A DNA stretch of 10,618 nucleotides from Campylobacter concisus (GTDB lineage Bacteria > Campylobacterota > Campylobacteria > Campylobacterales > Campylobacteraceae). The position numbers and the translations under genes were made by a program. The stretch spans positions 1-10,618 of the forward strand of contig JAHADO010000028.1 in the NCBI GenBank assembly GCA_018375265.1, written 5' to 3'. Below, piece by piece: positions 1 through 7,348 of the stretch (the stretch's first letter is position 1; each line of letters opens with the position of its first letter). The notes under the pieces were generated by a model that saw only the letters and a program-made list of their open reading frames with translations, did no database searches and was not told the origin of the DNA.

Positions 1-1150
1 CAGCATCTTTTGCGTCTTTAAGATAGCCATATCCTAAGAAATTTAGGTTGCTCTCTAAATTTGAAAGTGAGCTCTTCATCAAGCTCTCATCATTTGCTTT
101 TTTGGCCTCTTTGTAGTTTTTAAGAGCTTCGATAGCTACCTTACCCTTTGCCATCTTCTCTTCAACGCTTATTAGATTGTGCTCGCTGTTGCCATAAAGT
201 AGGTCGTTTATGCCTGGTGTAAATGAGTCAAGCTCTCTGTTTGCCATGATACCAAGTGCGTAAGGTACTTTTATCTCAAACAAAAAGGCATCGCTCTCAT
301 CGCCAAGCTTTTTAGCTGGGTTTAAAATACCAGCTGCAACTAGGCCAGCATTTTGCTCGCCCTTATAAAGTCCCTCCATGGCTGCTAGCTTCATAGGCTG
401 CTTTTGAGCTGCAAGATATGCGCTCTCATCGCCACTAAGTAGCAAAAATGCCGAAGTGATAAGACCAAATGCGCTAGCAACGACGATACTTTTTTTAGCA
501 AGCAAGATGTGGCGTTTTTGGATCAAAAACCAAGCAGAAATTCCTATCACAAAAATAGCTGAGATAGTGTAGCCGCTAGTTACTGTGTGTAAAAATTTAG
601 TGATACCAAGTGGATTTAGTGCGACTTCAAAGAAATTTTGCATCTCCATTCTAGCTGTATCTGGGTTAAATTTCATGCCGATAGGGTATTGCATCCAGCC
701 ATTTGCGATCAAGATCCAAAGTGCGCTTAAATTTGAACCGATCGCGACAAGCCAAGTTGAAAGTAGGTGAAATTTCTTGCTAACCTTATCCCAGCCAAAA
801 AACATAATGGCAAAAAATGTACTCTCCATGAAAAATGCTAGCAAGCCCTCGATCGCAAGCGGAGCGCCGAAGATATCGCCGACAAACCAGCTATAATTTG
901 CCCAGTTTGTACCAAACTCAAACTCCATGATGATACCAGTAGCCACGCCAATAGCGAAATTTATACCAAAGAGCTTTAGCCAAAATTTCGTTATCTCAAG
1001 CCAGGCTTTGTCACCAGTTTTGACATATATCGTCTCCATAATGGCGATGATAAAACTTAGCCCCAACGTAAGCGGGACAAACAAAAAGTGGTAAATGGCA
1101 GTCAGCGCAAACTGAGCCCTAGACCAATCAACAAAATCCATCTCAGACAT
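1..1150 (-). CDS. cydA: Cytochrome bd-type quinol oxidase subunit I, 3' part outside window
   Basis: This is the quinol-oxidising, haem-carrying subunit of a cytochrome bd oxidase in the inner membrane, which reduces oxygen to water. The window holds 383 codons from the ATG at 1150; the family is usually about 500 residues, so the C-terminal part is missing. The translation reads MSEMDFVDWSRAQFALTAIY, followed by HFLFVPLTLG. His21 corresponds to the haem b595 ligand (His19 in E. coli). Further on come GTNW, the IEGLLAFFMEST segment with the conserved glutamates, GSNLSALWILIANGWMQ, and KFLHTVTSGY with the haem b558 histidine. The quinol loop keeps GDES and KLAAMEG, with the Lys and Glu seen in E. 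coli CydA. Several hydrophobic helices are evident. It lies 4 nt behind the DUF4492 gene, with only a poor ribosome-binding site (aaagtaataaa), so translational coupling is likely. In Campylobacter the same gene is often called cioA because the oxidase is cyanide-insensitive. Identification is firm. Confidence 0.96.
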   Translation of the reverse strand, partial: MSEMDFVDWSRAQFALTAIYHFLFVPLTLGLSFIIAIMETIYVKTGDKAWLEITKFWLKLFGINFAIGVATGIIMEFEFGTNWANYSWFVGDIFGAPLAIEGLLAFFMESTFFAIMFFGWDKVSKKFHLLSTWLVAIGSNLSALWILIANGWMQYPIGMKFNPDTARMEMQNFFEVALNPLGITKFLHTVTSGYTISAIFVIGISAWFLIQKRHILLAKKSIVVASAFGLITSAFLLLSGDESAYLAAQKQPMKLAAMEGLYKGEQNAGLVAAGILNPAKKLGDESDAFLFEIKVPYALGIMANRELDSFTPGINDLLYGNSEHNLISVEEKMAKGKVAIEALKNYKEAKKANDESLMKSSLSNLESNLNFLGYGYLKDAKDA

Positions 1151-1154
1151 TTTA

Positions 1155-1367
1155 TTACTTTATTAAATTACGAATTACAAATTCGCTTTTTTCTTCGTCA
1201 GTTTGAAATTTGGTATTAAGAGTTTCATCAAAGATGAAGACCTTTAATATCCCAAACATAATGATAAGCTTTATCGCTATGAGAAGCCATAGTTTCTTGC
1301 CTATTTTCATATTTTTAAAGCCGTCTATATATAAAGAGGCGATGTTTTTTAAGCAGTTTTTAATCAT
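1155..1367 (-). CDS. Small DUF4492 membrane protein, first gene of the cytochrome bd operon
   Basis: This 70-residue protein matches my recollection of the DUF4492 family, whose members sit just before cytochrome bd genes in epsilonproteobacteria and Bacteroidetes. The signature is YIDGFKNMKIGKKLWLLIAI followed by KLIIMFGILKVFIF. A basic amphipathic stretch (residues 12-26) leads into one hydrophobic segment (about 27-48) and a short acidic tail. One membrane helix is therefore expected. The molecular role is unknown; position suggests a part in assembly or stability of the oxidase, which is an inference. The stop codon lies 4 nt before cydA. The ATG at 1367 has no recognisable Shine-Dalgarno sequence. 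The reading frame stays open upstream to a stop near 1431, but holds no ATG, GTG or TTG there, so this start is the best available. Confidence 0.85.
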   Translation of the reverse strand: MIKNCLKNIASLYIDGFKNMKIGKKLWLLIAIKLIIMFGILKVFIFDETLNTKFQTDEEKSEFVIRNLIK

Positions 1368-1449
1368 GATGTCGAAGTCTATAACAAAAAAACTTAAAGA
1401 ATAATTTTTAAAAATTGCACGATTAATGCCTTACTAAATATTTAAGGGG

Positions 1450-1455
1450 TATAAT
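1450..1455 (+). promoter_or_regulatory. Probable -10 box of the pyrG promoter
   Basis: A perfect TATAAT lies 38 nt before the pyrG ATG, preceded by T-rich sequence (tatttaagggg) rather than a -35 box. This is the usual form of the housekeeping promoter in Campylobacter. Transcription would start near 1462 and give a short leader of about 32 nt. No experimental support is available. Confidence 0.6.
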
Positions 1456-1466
1456 CGGCAGATTAA

Positions 1467-3128
<1,662 letters not shown>

Positions 3129-3129
3129 T

Positions 3130-3159
3130 AAATTTGGCAAGCTTTCTTGCCAAATTTTT
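3130..3159 (+). terminator. Rho-independent terminator of pyrG
   Basis: A perfect 12-bp stem (aaatttggcaag at 3130-3141 and cttgccaaattt at 3146-3157) encloses a 4-nt loop and runs into T residues. It starts directly after the pyrG stop codon. Its right arm TTGCCAAATTTTT (3147-3159) recurs exactly at 3351-3363 in the recJ leader. Confidence 0.85.
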
Positions 3160-3292
3160 ACTTAAAATTTCTCTCATTTTTTACTTCAAATTTACAATGG
3201 CTAATTTATAAAGAGTATCAATTTAACAAAAGTTTTTTGCCCTAAAAATCTTACTTTCATTGAAAATTATAAGAAATTAAATTTCAAAAAGA

Positions 3293-3298
3293 TATAAT
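3293..3298 (+). promoter_or_regulatory. Probable -10 box of the recJ promoter
   Basis: A perfect TATAAT sits in AT-rich sequence and would start transcription near 3305. That leaves a leader of about 140 nt before the recJ ATG, long for this genome. The stretch from the pyrG terminator to this box (3160-3292) is AT-rich and shows no gene or other structure that I can support. Confidence 0.55.
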
Positions 3299-3303
3299 CA
3301 AAG

Positions 3304-3442
3304 CATTCAAAATAAAGACGAAAGATTACGATGAAAAAAAAGCATTTTTGTTGCCAAATTTTTGGCAGTTTGGGTGTAAATTTAAGTGAGCAAATAGCAT
3401 TAGTAAAAGTTGGCAGGGCGTCAAAAAGTCCTTGCCAAAGCT
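3304..3442 (+). promoter_or_regulatory. Structured 5' leader of recJ with two hairpins and competing arms
   Basis: The leader holds two short hairpins. The first pairs TGCCAA (3352-3357) with TTGGCA (3362-3367) around a 4-nt loop. The second pairs TTGGCAGGG (3410-3418) with CCTTGCCAA (3430-3438); it has 9 pairs including one G-T wobble and an 11-nt loop. It ends 4 nt before the recJ ATG at 3443. Because all arms carry the same complementary core, 3352-3357 can also pair with 3410-3415, and 3362-3367 with 3433-3438. No clear Shine-Dalgarno sequence precedes recJ. The arrangement would allow control of translation, but that is inference from base complementarity alone. Confidence 0.4.
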
Positions 3443-3453
3443 ATGTTAACTAA
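3331..3453 (+). CDS. Possible 40-residue leader ORF overlapping the recJ start
   Basis: An ATG at 3331 opens a frame of 40 codons, starting MKKKHFCCQIFG, that ends with TAA at 3451-3453. It overlaps the first 11 nt of recJ in another frame. A weak purine-rich stretch (gacgaaag) lies 6-13 nt before the ATG. The frame runs through both hairpins of the leader, so a translating ribosome would melt them and deliver termination next to the recJ start, a layout suited to translational coupling. I recognise no family and see no signal peptide or domain. It may equally be a chance ORF in an untranslated leader. Confidence 0.22.
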   Translation: MKKKHFCCQIFGSLGVNLSEQIALVKVGRASKSPCQSYVN

Positions 3454-5017
3454 AGAGGATATTAGGAATTTACTAGCACGTAGATTTTGTAACGACATAC
3501 ACAAAAAACTTAGTGAAATTCCAACGCCAAGCGCTCTAAAGGATATCTACAAAGGCGCTAATCGCATCAAAGAAGCGATCGAGAGAAACGAGCATATCGC
3601 TATTGTTGGCGATTATGACGTTGATGGCGTGGTTTCAAGTGTGATTTTAGCCGAGTTTTTTGATGATCTTGGCGTAAAAAACTACCTAGTAAAGATCCCA
3701 AACCGCTTTAAAGACGGATACGGCTTAAACCCTGAGATCATCGACGAGCTGGCAAGCGATGTGAGTCTAATAATCACCGTCGATAACGGCATCTCAGCCA
3801 ATGAGGCAGCTAGCATTTGCAAAGAAAAAGGCATCGATCTCATCATCACAGATCACCACATGCCACCAGCCATTTTGCCAGAAGCCTACGCCATAATCAA
3901 TCCAAAACAAGAGGACTGCAACTTTCCAAATATCGAAATTTGCGGTGCTGAAGTGGCTTGGTATTTGGTTGGAGCGCTAAAGGATGTTTGCAAGCTAAAC
4001 TACGATATGAGCAAGTTTTTAGAACTTCTAGCCATTGCGATAATCGCTGATATGATGGAGCTAAGAGATATGAACAGGATGCTTGTTCGCATGGGTATTT
4101 GCAAGCTAAATGCCTCGAAGCGCTCGGCATTTTGCGTCATAAAAGAGTTTTACGGCAAGGATAAATTTGAGTGTGATGATATCAGCTTTCTTATAGCGCC
4201 TCTTATAAATTCAGCCGGACGCATGGACGATGCGATGAATTCATTTAACTTCTTGCGTGCAAAGAGCATCGAAGAGGCTTACAACTACCTTGATACGATT
4301 ATCGAGTTTAATAACTCCAGAAAAGAGGAGGAGCGCCAACTCTTTGAGTGCTCGCTAAAGGACGTAAAAGAGGACGATGAGGTCATCATCACTTGGGGAG
4401 AGCAGTGGCATGAGGGCGTGATAGGCATCGTGGCTAGCCGCCTGGCAAAGCACTTTGCAAAGCCAGCTATCGTCTTTAGCATCGATAAAGGCCGCGCGAA
4501 GGGCAGTGCTAGAAGCGTTGGCAAGCTTGATATCTTATCACTCATCGCAAGCCACGAAGATTTGCTAACAAGCTACGGCGGTCACAAAGGTGCAGCAGGG
4601 CTAACTCTTGCGCCTGAAAATTTGGAAAAATTTAAAGAGGCGATAAATAAAAGCTGCTCATGCCTAAATATGCAAGAGTGCAAAAGCTCAGATGAGCTAC
4701 TTGGCGACATAATGCCAAGCGAGATAGACTTTGAGCTACTTGAAATTTTGGAATTTTATGAGCCGTATGGACAGAAAAATCCACGCCCAGTCTTTAAGAT
4801 AGAAAACGCTGTCGTGAAGAACGAGAGGCTCATAGGCAGGGATCAAAACCACTTAAAACTTATCTTGCAAAAAGACAACAAGACACTTGAAGCACTATTT
4901 TTCAACTTCACAAGGCACGTTAGAGTAGGCGAAATGATAGATATCATCTTTTGTGTATCTAAAAATTCGTTCCGCGGGCTTGTTACACCGCAGCTTCTTA
5001 TACGAGAAATTTTATAG
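3443..5017 (+). CDS. recJ: Single-stranded-DNA-specific exonuclease RecJ
   Basis: RecJ degrades single-stranded DNA from 5' to 3' in recombination and mismatch or base excision repair. The 524-residue protein is the short form usual in Campylobacter. The DHH phosphoesterase domain shows motif I GDYDVDG (57-62), DNG (114-116), DHH (137-139) and a further Asp in IADMM (about 203); these bind the catalytic metals. The DHHA1 domain follows, with WHEGVIGIVASRL (about 322-334), SARS (355-358) and GGHKGAAG (379-386). The last 100 residues form the OB-like DNA-binding part. I chose the ATG at 3443 because MLTKEDI agrees with my recollection of family N-termini. A TTG at 3410 would add 11 residues with no ribosome-binding site and would start inside the leader hairpin. 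The gene follows pyrG but has its own promoter. All catalytic motifs are intact. Confidence 0.97.
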   Translation: MLTKEDIRNLLARRFCNDIHKKLSEIPTPSALKDIYKGANRIKEAIERNEHIAIVGDYDVDGVVSSVILAEFFDDLGVKNYLVKIPNRFKDGYGLNPEIIDELASDVSLIITVDNGISANEAASICKEKGIDLIITDHHMPPAILPEAYAIINPKQEDCNFPNIEICGAEVAWYLVGALKDVCKLNYDMSKFLELLAIAIIADMMELRDMNRMLVRMGICKLNASKRSAFCVIKEFYGKDKFECDDISFLIAPLINSAGRMDDAMNSFNFLRAKSIEEAYNYLDTIIEFNNSRKEEERQLFECSLKDVKEDDEVIITWGEQWHEGVIGIVASRLAKHFAKPAIVFSIDKGRAKGSARSVGKLDILSLIASHEDLLTSYGGHKGAAGLTLAPENLEKFKEAINKSCSCLNMQECKSSDELLGDIMPSEIDFELLEILEFYEPYGQKNPRPVFKIENAVVKNERLIGRDQNHLKLILQKDNKTLEALFFNFTRHVRVGEMIDIIFCVSKNSFRGLVTPQLLIREIL

Positions 5018-5024
5018 TTTTCTG

Positions 5025-5063
5025 CCTAGTTGTTTGAAATTTAACGACTAGGTATTACTTTTT
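5025..5063 (+). terminator. Terminator of recJ
   Basis: The arms cctagttgtt (5025-5034) and aacgactagg (5043-5052) form a 10-bp stem with one wobble pair and an 8-nt loop. The T-rich tattactttttt-like tail (5053-5063) follows. It lies 8 nt after the recJ stop codon. Confidence 0.75.
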
Positions 5064-5101
5064 AATAATTAAAAACTTTATAAATTTATCAATGCTTATT
5101 T

Positions 5102-5123
5102 AATATTATAAATTAATAATATT
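5102..5123. repeat. AT-only inverted repeat upstream of the first barrel gene
   Basis: AATATTAT (5102-5109) and ATAATATT (5116-5123) are perfect inverted copies around a 6-nt spacer. The site lies about 30-50 bp before the expected transcription start of the gene at 5177. It could be a regulator site or an AT-rich upstream element. It does not have the inner ATAAT-n-ATTAT order of a Fur box. In such AT-rich sequence chance is a real alternative. Confidence 0.35.
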
Positions 5124-5138
5124 TTAAATAAAAATCCG

Positions 5139-5144
5139 TAAAAT
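5139..5144 (+). promoter_or_regulatory. Possible -10 box (TAAAAT) of the first barrel gene
   Basis: gTAAAATtac is followed after a short spacer by tttttaaagga. The same pattern, gTAAAATcac then tttttaaagga, precedes the paralogous gene at 6665. The shared order supports a real promoter with the ribosome-binding site AAAGGA at 5165-5170. Confidence 0.45.
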
Positions 5145-5176
5145 TACATTTACATTATATTTTTAAAGGATTGAAA

Positions 5177-5764
5177 ATGAAAAGTTCATTTTTGAAAGCT
5201 AGCATGATTGCATGTGCGGTTTGCTCATTTGCTATGGCAGAGGGAGCATTTATTGGTTACGAGGGCGGATATTCTTTTGCGTCAAATTGGAAAGAGAAAA
5301 CAACAGATGGCGAGAGCGCAAGCGTTAGAAAAGGTCAATTTAACAGCGGTGTAAAAGCTGGTTATGATTTTGACAGCTTTAGAGCTTACGGTGCTTATTT
5401 TTATAGCTTTCAAACAAAAAAACAAATAGAAGACGATGATGACAGATTTACTGTTAAATGGAAAAAACACAGTTTGCTAGCTGGAGTTGATTACACTCCA
5501 AGTATCACTGAAGATATTAAACTTGTTGCAGGTGGCTACACTGGCGTATCTAGACTTTTGATAAGCAGAGATGACGAGAATAAAAAATTCTATGACACAG
5601 GATTTGTTTTAGGCGCTAAATTTGGTGCTGAATACCTACTTGATCAAAACAATATCCTAGAAGCTGGCATAAAAACTGACTACACTTTCTATAAGGCAGA
5701 TGACGTTAGCAGAGTTAGAGAGAGCAACATCGGTCTTTACGTAGGCTACACTTATAAATTTTAA
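5177..5764 (+). CDS. Outer membrane beta-barrel protein (paralogue 1)
   Basis: This 195-residue protein has a signal peptide (MKSSFLKASMIACAVCSFAMA, cleavage before EGAF). It then shows alternating aromatic and polar strands such as GYDFDSFRAYGAYFYSF and HSLLAGVDYTP, and ends in GYTYKF. The terminal Phe and aromatic pattern are typical of substrates of the outer-membrane BAM machinery. The size fits a small barrel of about eight strands, of the broad OmpA-like or OprF-like superfamily. No peptidoglycan-binding domain is present. Its role is unknown; adhesion, pore and structural functions are all possible. The start is the ATG at 5177, 6 nt after AAAGGA; a TTG at 5171 is too close to that site. 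It is clearly related to the product at 6665-7249, sharing the blocks GAF-G-EG-YSF, GYDFDS-RAYG, LLAG-DYTP-ITE and GYTYKF. It stands alone between terminators. Confidence 0.85.
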   Translation: MKSSFLKASMIACAVCSFAMAEGAFIGYEGGYSFASNWKEKTTDGESASVRKGQFNSGVKAGYDFDSFRAYGAYFYSFQTKKQIEDDDDRFTVKWKKHSLLAGVDYTPSITEDIKLVAGGYTGVSRLLISRDDENKKFYDTGFVLGAKFGAEYLLDQNNILEAGIKTDYTFYKADDVSRVRESNIGLYVGYTYKF

Positions 5765-5786
5765 TATTAAACATTCCCTCCTTAAG

Positions 5787-5816
5787 AAATTTGCGTCCTA
5801 GTTTGGGCGCAAATTT
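5787..5816 (+). terminator. Terminator of the first barrel gene
   Basis: The arms aaatttgcgtcc (5787-5798) and gggcgcaaattt (5805-5816) form a 12-bp stem with one G-T wobble and a 6-nt loop. The following tail (atctctagtattttt) is only partly T-rich, so termination may be incomplete. It separates the barrel gene from the small secreted protein gene. Confidence 0.65.
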
Positions 5817-5869
5817 ATCTCTAGTATTTTTACCAGTAAATTTAATATACTTTGCAAAAAGGCTACAAA

Positions 5870-6253
5870 ATGAAGAAAATAATATTGACTCTATCTATGC
5901 TCTTGACCTCTACGTTTGCGGTTGATTGTGATAACGCATTTATTAAAGCTGTTGTAAGCATGATCGATGAGCCAGCTCCCACAAGAGTCGATGAAAATAG
6001 CGTAATAACAGGTGCTACATGTGAAAATGAGACCCTAAAAACCACGTTTGTTATAAACGATAGCGAGGATATTAAATTTAGTAAATTTACTAAAGAGCAG
6101 ATAGATGAGTTTAAAAAGATGCAGACTGAAATGCTAAAAGAGGACTTTTGTAGTAGTAAAAATCCTCTTATCGATAAAGCTTCGTGGATATACAACTACG
6201 AGAACTGCAAGAACTTTACTGTGATAAATTTGACAAGAGAGGATTGCAAGTAA
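5870..6253 (+). CDS. Small secreted cysteine-containing protein of unknown function
   Basis: This 127-residue protein begins with a clear signal peptide (MKKIILTLSMLLTSTFA, cleavage before VDCDNAF). The mature part of about 110 residues is rich in Asp, Glu and Lys and carries five cysteines, in VDCD, ATCE, DFCSS, ENCK and EDCK. That suggests one or two disulfide bonds formed in the periplasm, with one cysteine left over. No lipobox, membrane helix or known catalytic motif is visible. The pattern of an aromatic stretch (WIYNYENC) followed by a polar strand and a final cysteine is common in small periplasmic proteins, but I do not recognise the family. The ATG at 5870 has AAAAGG at 5857-5862, 7 nt upstream. 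An in-frame TTG at 5852 would place extra residues before the signal peptide. A TATACT at 5846-5851 might be its -10 box, although it lies very close to the ribosome-binding site. Confidence 0.75.
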   Translation: MKKIILTLSMLLTSTFAVDCDNAFIKAVVSMIDEPAPTRVDENSVITGATCENETLKTTFVINDSEDIKFSKFTKEQIDEFKKMQTEMLKEDFCSSKNPLIDKASWIYNYENCKNFTVINLTREDCK

Positions 6254-6254
6254 A

Positions 6255-6286
6255 TTCTGGGGTCTCCCCCAGAAATTTAAGCTTTT
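6255..6286. terminator. GC-rich hairpin between convergent genes
   Basis: TTCTGGGG (6255-6262) and CCCCAGAA (6267-6274) form a perfect 8-bp stem with a 4-nt loop. A T-run (gctttttt) lies a few bases later on the plus strand. It starts one base after the stop codon at 6253 and reaches the stop codon of the minus-strand gene at 6277. It can serve as terminator for the plus-strand gene and perhaps for both. Confidence 0.7.
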
Positions 6287-6495
6287 TTGTCTTCAAGCTC
6301 TTTTAAGTGAGCTTTTACAAACTCACCAAATTCGTCTTGAGTTAGCACTCTTTTAGCAAGTTTTTCCTTGCATTTTTTGCCAAGCTCGCCTAGAGTTGCT
6401 CTATTTTTTTGGCTTTGTGATTTGCCAAATTTTGAAAGGATCGCATTTAGCTCATGCTCTTCACCGAAATTTACTAGCTCTTTATCTAGTGCCAT
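6277..6495 (-). CDS. Small cytoplasmic protein of unknown function (72 residues)
   Basis: The ATG at 6495 follows a strong ribosome-binding site (aaaggagagaaa), which argues for real expression. The product is charged and mostly helical in appearance, with many Lys and Glu residues. It has no signal peptide, no membrane segment and one cysteine (KKCKEKL). The first part (LVNFGEEHELNAILSKFGK) is a likely amphipathic helix, and the last (EFGEFVKAHLKELEDKK) another. I do not recognise a family. It may be a small nucleic-acid-binding or adaptor protein, but nothing in the sequence decides this. It is convergent with the secreted protein gene and divergent from the second barrel gene. Confidence 0.75.
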   Translation of the reverse strand: MALDKELVNFGEEHELNAILSKFGKSQSQKNRATLGELGKKCKEKLAKRVLTQDEFGEFVKAHLKELEDKKA

Positions 6496-6524
6496 TTTCT
6501 CTCCTTTGATGAAAATTTCTTCTA

Positions 6525-6530
6525 ATTTTA
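6525..6530 (-). promoter_or_regulatory. Possible -10 box of the 72-residue protein gene
   Basis: Read on the minus strand, the site is TAAAAT. It would start transcription near 6518, a few bases before the ribosome-binding site. The surrounding sequence is very AT-rich, so the call is tentative. Confidence 0.3.
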
Positions 6531-6552
6531 AAATTTAATAGTAAATATAAAT

Positions 6553-6611
6553 AAATTTAAATTTTAAAGGCTGAAAAGAGCGAAAAATAGGGCTTTGTTA
6601 AATTTAAATTT
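6553..6611. promoter_or_regulatory. Two identical 12-bp palindromes in a divergent promoter region
   Basis: AAATTTAAATTT occurs at 6553-6564 and again at 6600-6611, 47 bp apart. Each copy is a perfect palindrome. The first lies about 35-46 bp upstream of the inferred start of the leftward gene, the second about 36-47 bp upstream of the inferred start of the rightward barrel gene. This symmetry fits upstream promoter elements or paired regulator sites. AAATTT is very common in this genome, so chance is possible. Confidence 0.35.
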
Positions 6612-6634
6612 CATATAGATTAAACGCGTAATAG

Positions 6635-6640
6635 TAAAAT
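6635..6640 (+). promoter_or_regulatory. Possible -10 box (TAAAAT) of the second barrel gene
   Basis: gTAAAATcac precedes tttttaaaggag by a short spacer, matching the layout before the paralogue at 5177. Transcription would begin near 6647, only a few bases before the ribosome-binding site at 6654-6660. Confidence 0.45.
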
Positions 6641-6664
6641 CACGAAAATTTTTAAAGGAGAAGT

Positions 6665-7249
6665 ATGAAAAATTTACTTGTAAAATCAAGCTTGGTTTTA
6701 GCTTTACTTAGTTCAGCTGCACTTGCGCAAGGTGCATTTGTCGGTGGCGAGGGCGATTATTCGTTCAACTCAAAGATCAAAACTAAAAATATCGCAAAAA
6801 GCGAAAAAAATAACTTCAACAAAGGTCACTACGGACTTGGCTTTTATGGTGGTTATGATTTTGACAGCTATAGAGCGTATGGTGGCTACTACTATGACTT
6901 TAAAGCTAGAAAAAATGCTGGCGAAGCAGACGCAAAATGGAGCAAACATAAGCTTTTAGCAGGCGCTGACTACACTCCAAACATCACAGAAAACTTTAAA
7001 GCCGTACTTGGCGGTTACGCTGGTCTTGGTTATCTAAGTGTTAGACAAAGCTTTGAAAACGAAACTAGCAAGAAAAATTTCAAAGGCTTGCTAGTTGGCG
7101 CAAAAGCTGGTGGTCAGTACTCATTTGACGCTCACAACGCGCTTGAGTTTGGTCTAAAAGCTGATAAGACATTTTATAAGAAAAACAGCGGCGCTCAGCT
7201 AAGAGATACAAGTGTGGGAATTTACACAGGCTATACTTATAAATTCTAA
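6665..7249 (+). CDS. Outer membrane beta-barrel protein (paralogue 2)
   Basis: This 194-residue protein has a signal peptide (MKNLLVKSSLVLALLSSAALA, cleavage before QGAF). Its mature part is built of aromatic-rich strands: GYDFDSYRAYGGYYYDF, HKLLAGADYTPNITE, LLVGAKAGGQYSFDAHNALE and a final GIYTGYTYKF. The C-terminal Phe fits insertion by the BAM complex. It aligns along its full length with the product at 5177-5764. The most divergent parts are the segment after YSF and the later loops, which in barrels would be surface-exposed. Mature proteins and loops are lysine-rich, so the protein is probably basic. The ATG at 6665 follows AAAGGAG by 4 nt. Function is unknown; the family is the broad OmpA-like small barrel group, without a peptidoglycan-binding domain. 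Confidence 0.85.
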   Translation: MKNLLVKSSLVLALLSSAALAQGAFVGGEGDYSFNSKIKTKNIAKSEKNNFNKGHYGLGFYGGYDFDSYRAYGGYYYDFKARKNAGEADAKWSKHKLLAGADYTPNITENFKAVLGGYAGLGYLSVRQSFENETSKKNFKGLLVGAKAGGQYSFDAHNALEFGLKADKTFYKKNSGAQLRDTSVGIYTGYTYKF

Positions 7250-7260
7250 TAAATTCTAAT
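7241..7260. repeat. Tandem 10-bp duplication across the stop codon
   Basis: AAATTCTAAT occurs twice in direct succession, at 7241-7250 and 7251-7260. The first copy encodes the last two residues (Lys-Phe) and the stop codon of the barrel gene. It looks like a short slippage duplication and leaves the protein unchanged. Confidence 0.7.
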
Positions 7261-7263
7261 TCA

Positions 7264-7285
7264 AGGCAAGGCTTAGGCTTTGCCT
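7264..7285 (+). terminator. Hairpin after the second barrel gene, without T-run
   Basis: aggcaaggc (7264-7272) pairs with gctttgcct (7277-7285), giving a 9-bp stem with one wobble and a 4-nt loop. The sequence after it (ctcctaaaaac) lacks a T-run. It may therefore be a weak terminator or a structure that protects the mRNA end. Confidence 0.45.
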
Positions 7286-7348
7286 CTCCTAAAAACTCAC
7301 ATTTATTCTTTAAATTTATAACTCAGGCAACTTTTAAGTGGCGCGAGA

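Noticed and set aside
1210..1404. Plus-strand ORF opposite the DUF4492 gene
   Set aside because: The minus-strand protein matches a known family; the plus-strand product is a mirror of it.
3160..3292. Small RNA gene in the pyrG-recJ gap
   Set aside because: The sequence is AT-rich with no promoter-terminator pair or stable hairpin that would define one.
3410..3442. Upstream TTG start for recJ adding 11 residues
   Set aside because: There is no ribosome-binding site, it lies within the leader hairpin, and the ATG at 3443 agrees with my recollection of family N-termini.
3897..4130. Minus-strand ORF of 77 codons inside recJ
   Set aside because: It is antisense to conserved RecJ coding sequence, with no ribosome-binding site or family resemblance.
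5102..5123. Fur box upstream of the first barrel gene
   Set aside because: The half-sites are in the opposite order to the Fur consensus, and the spacing is wrong.
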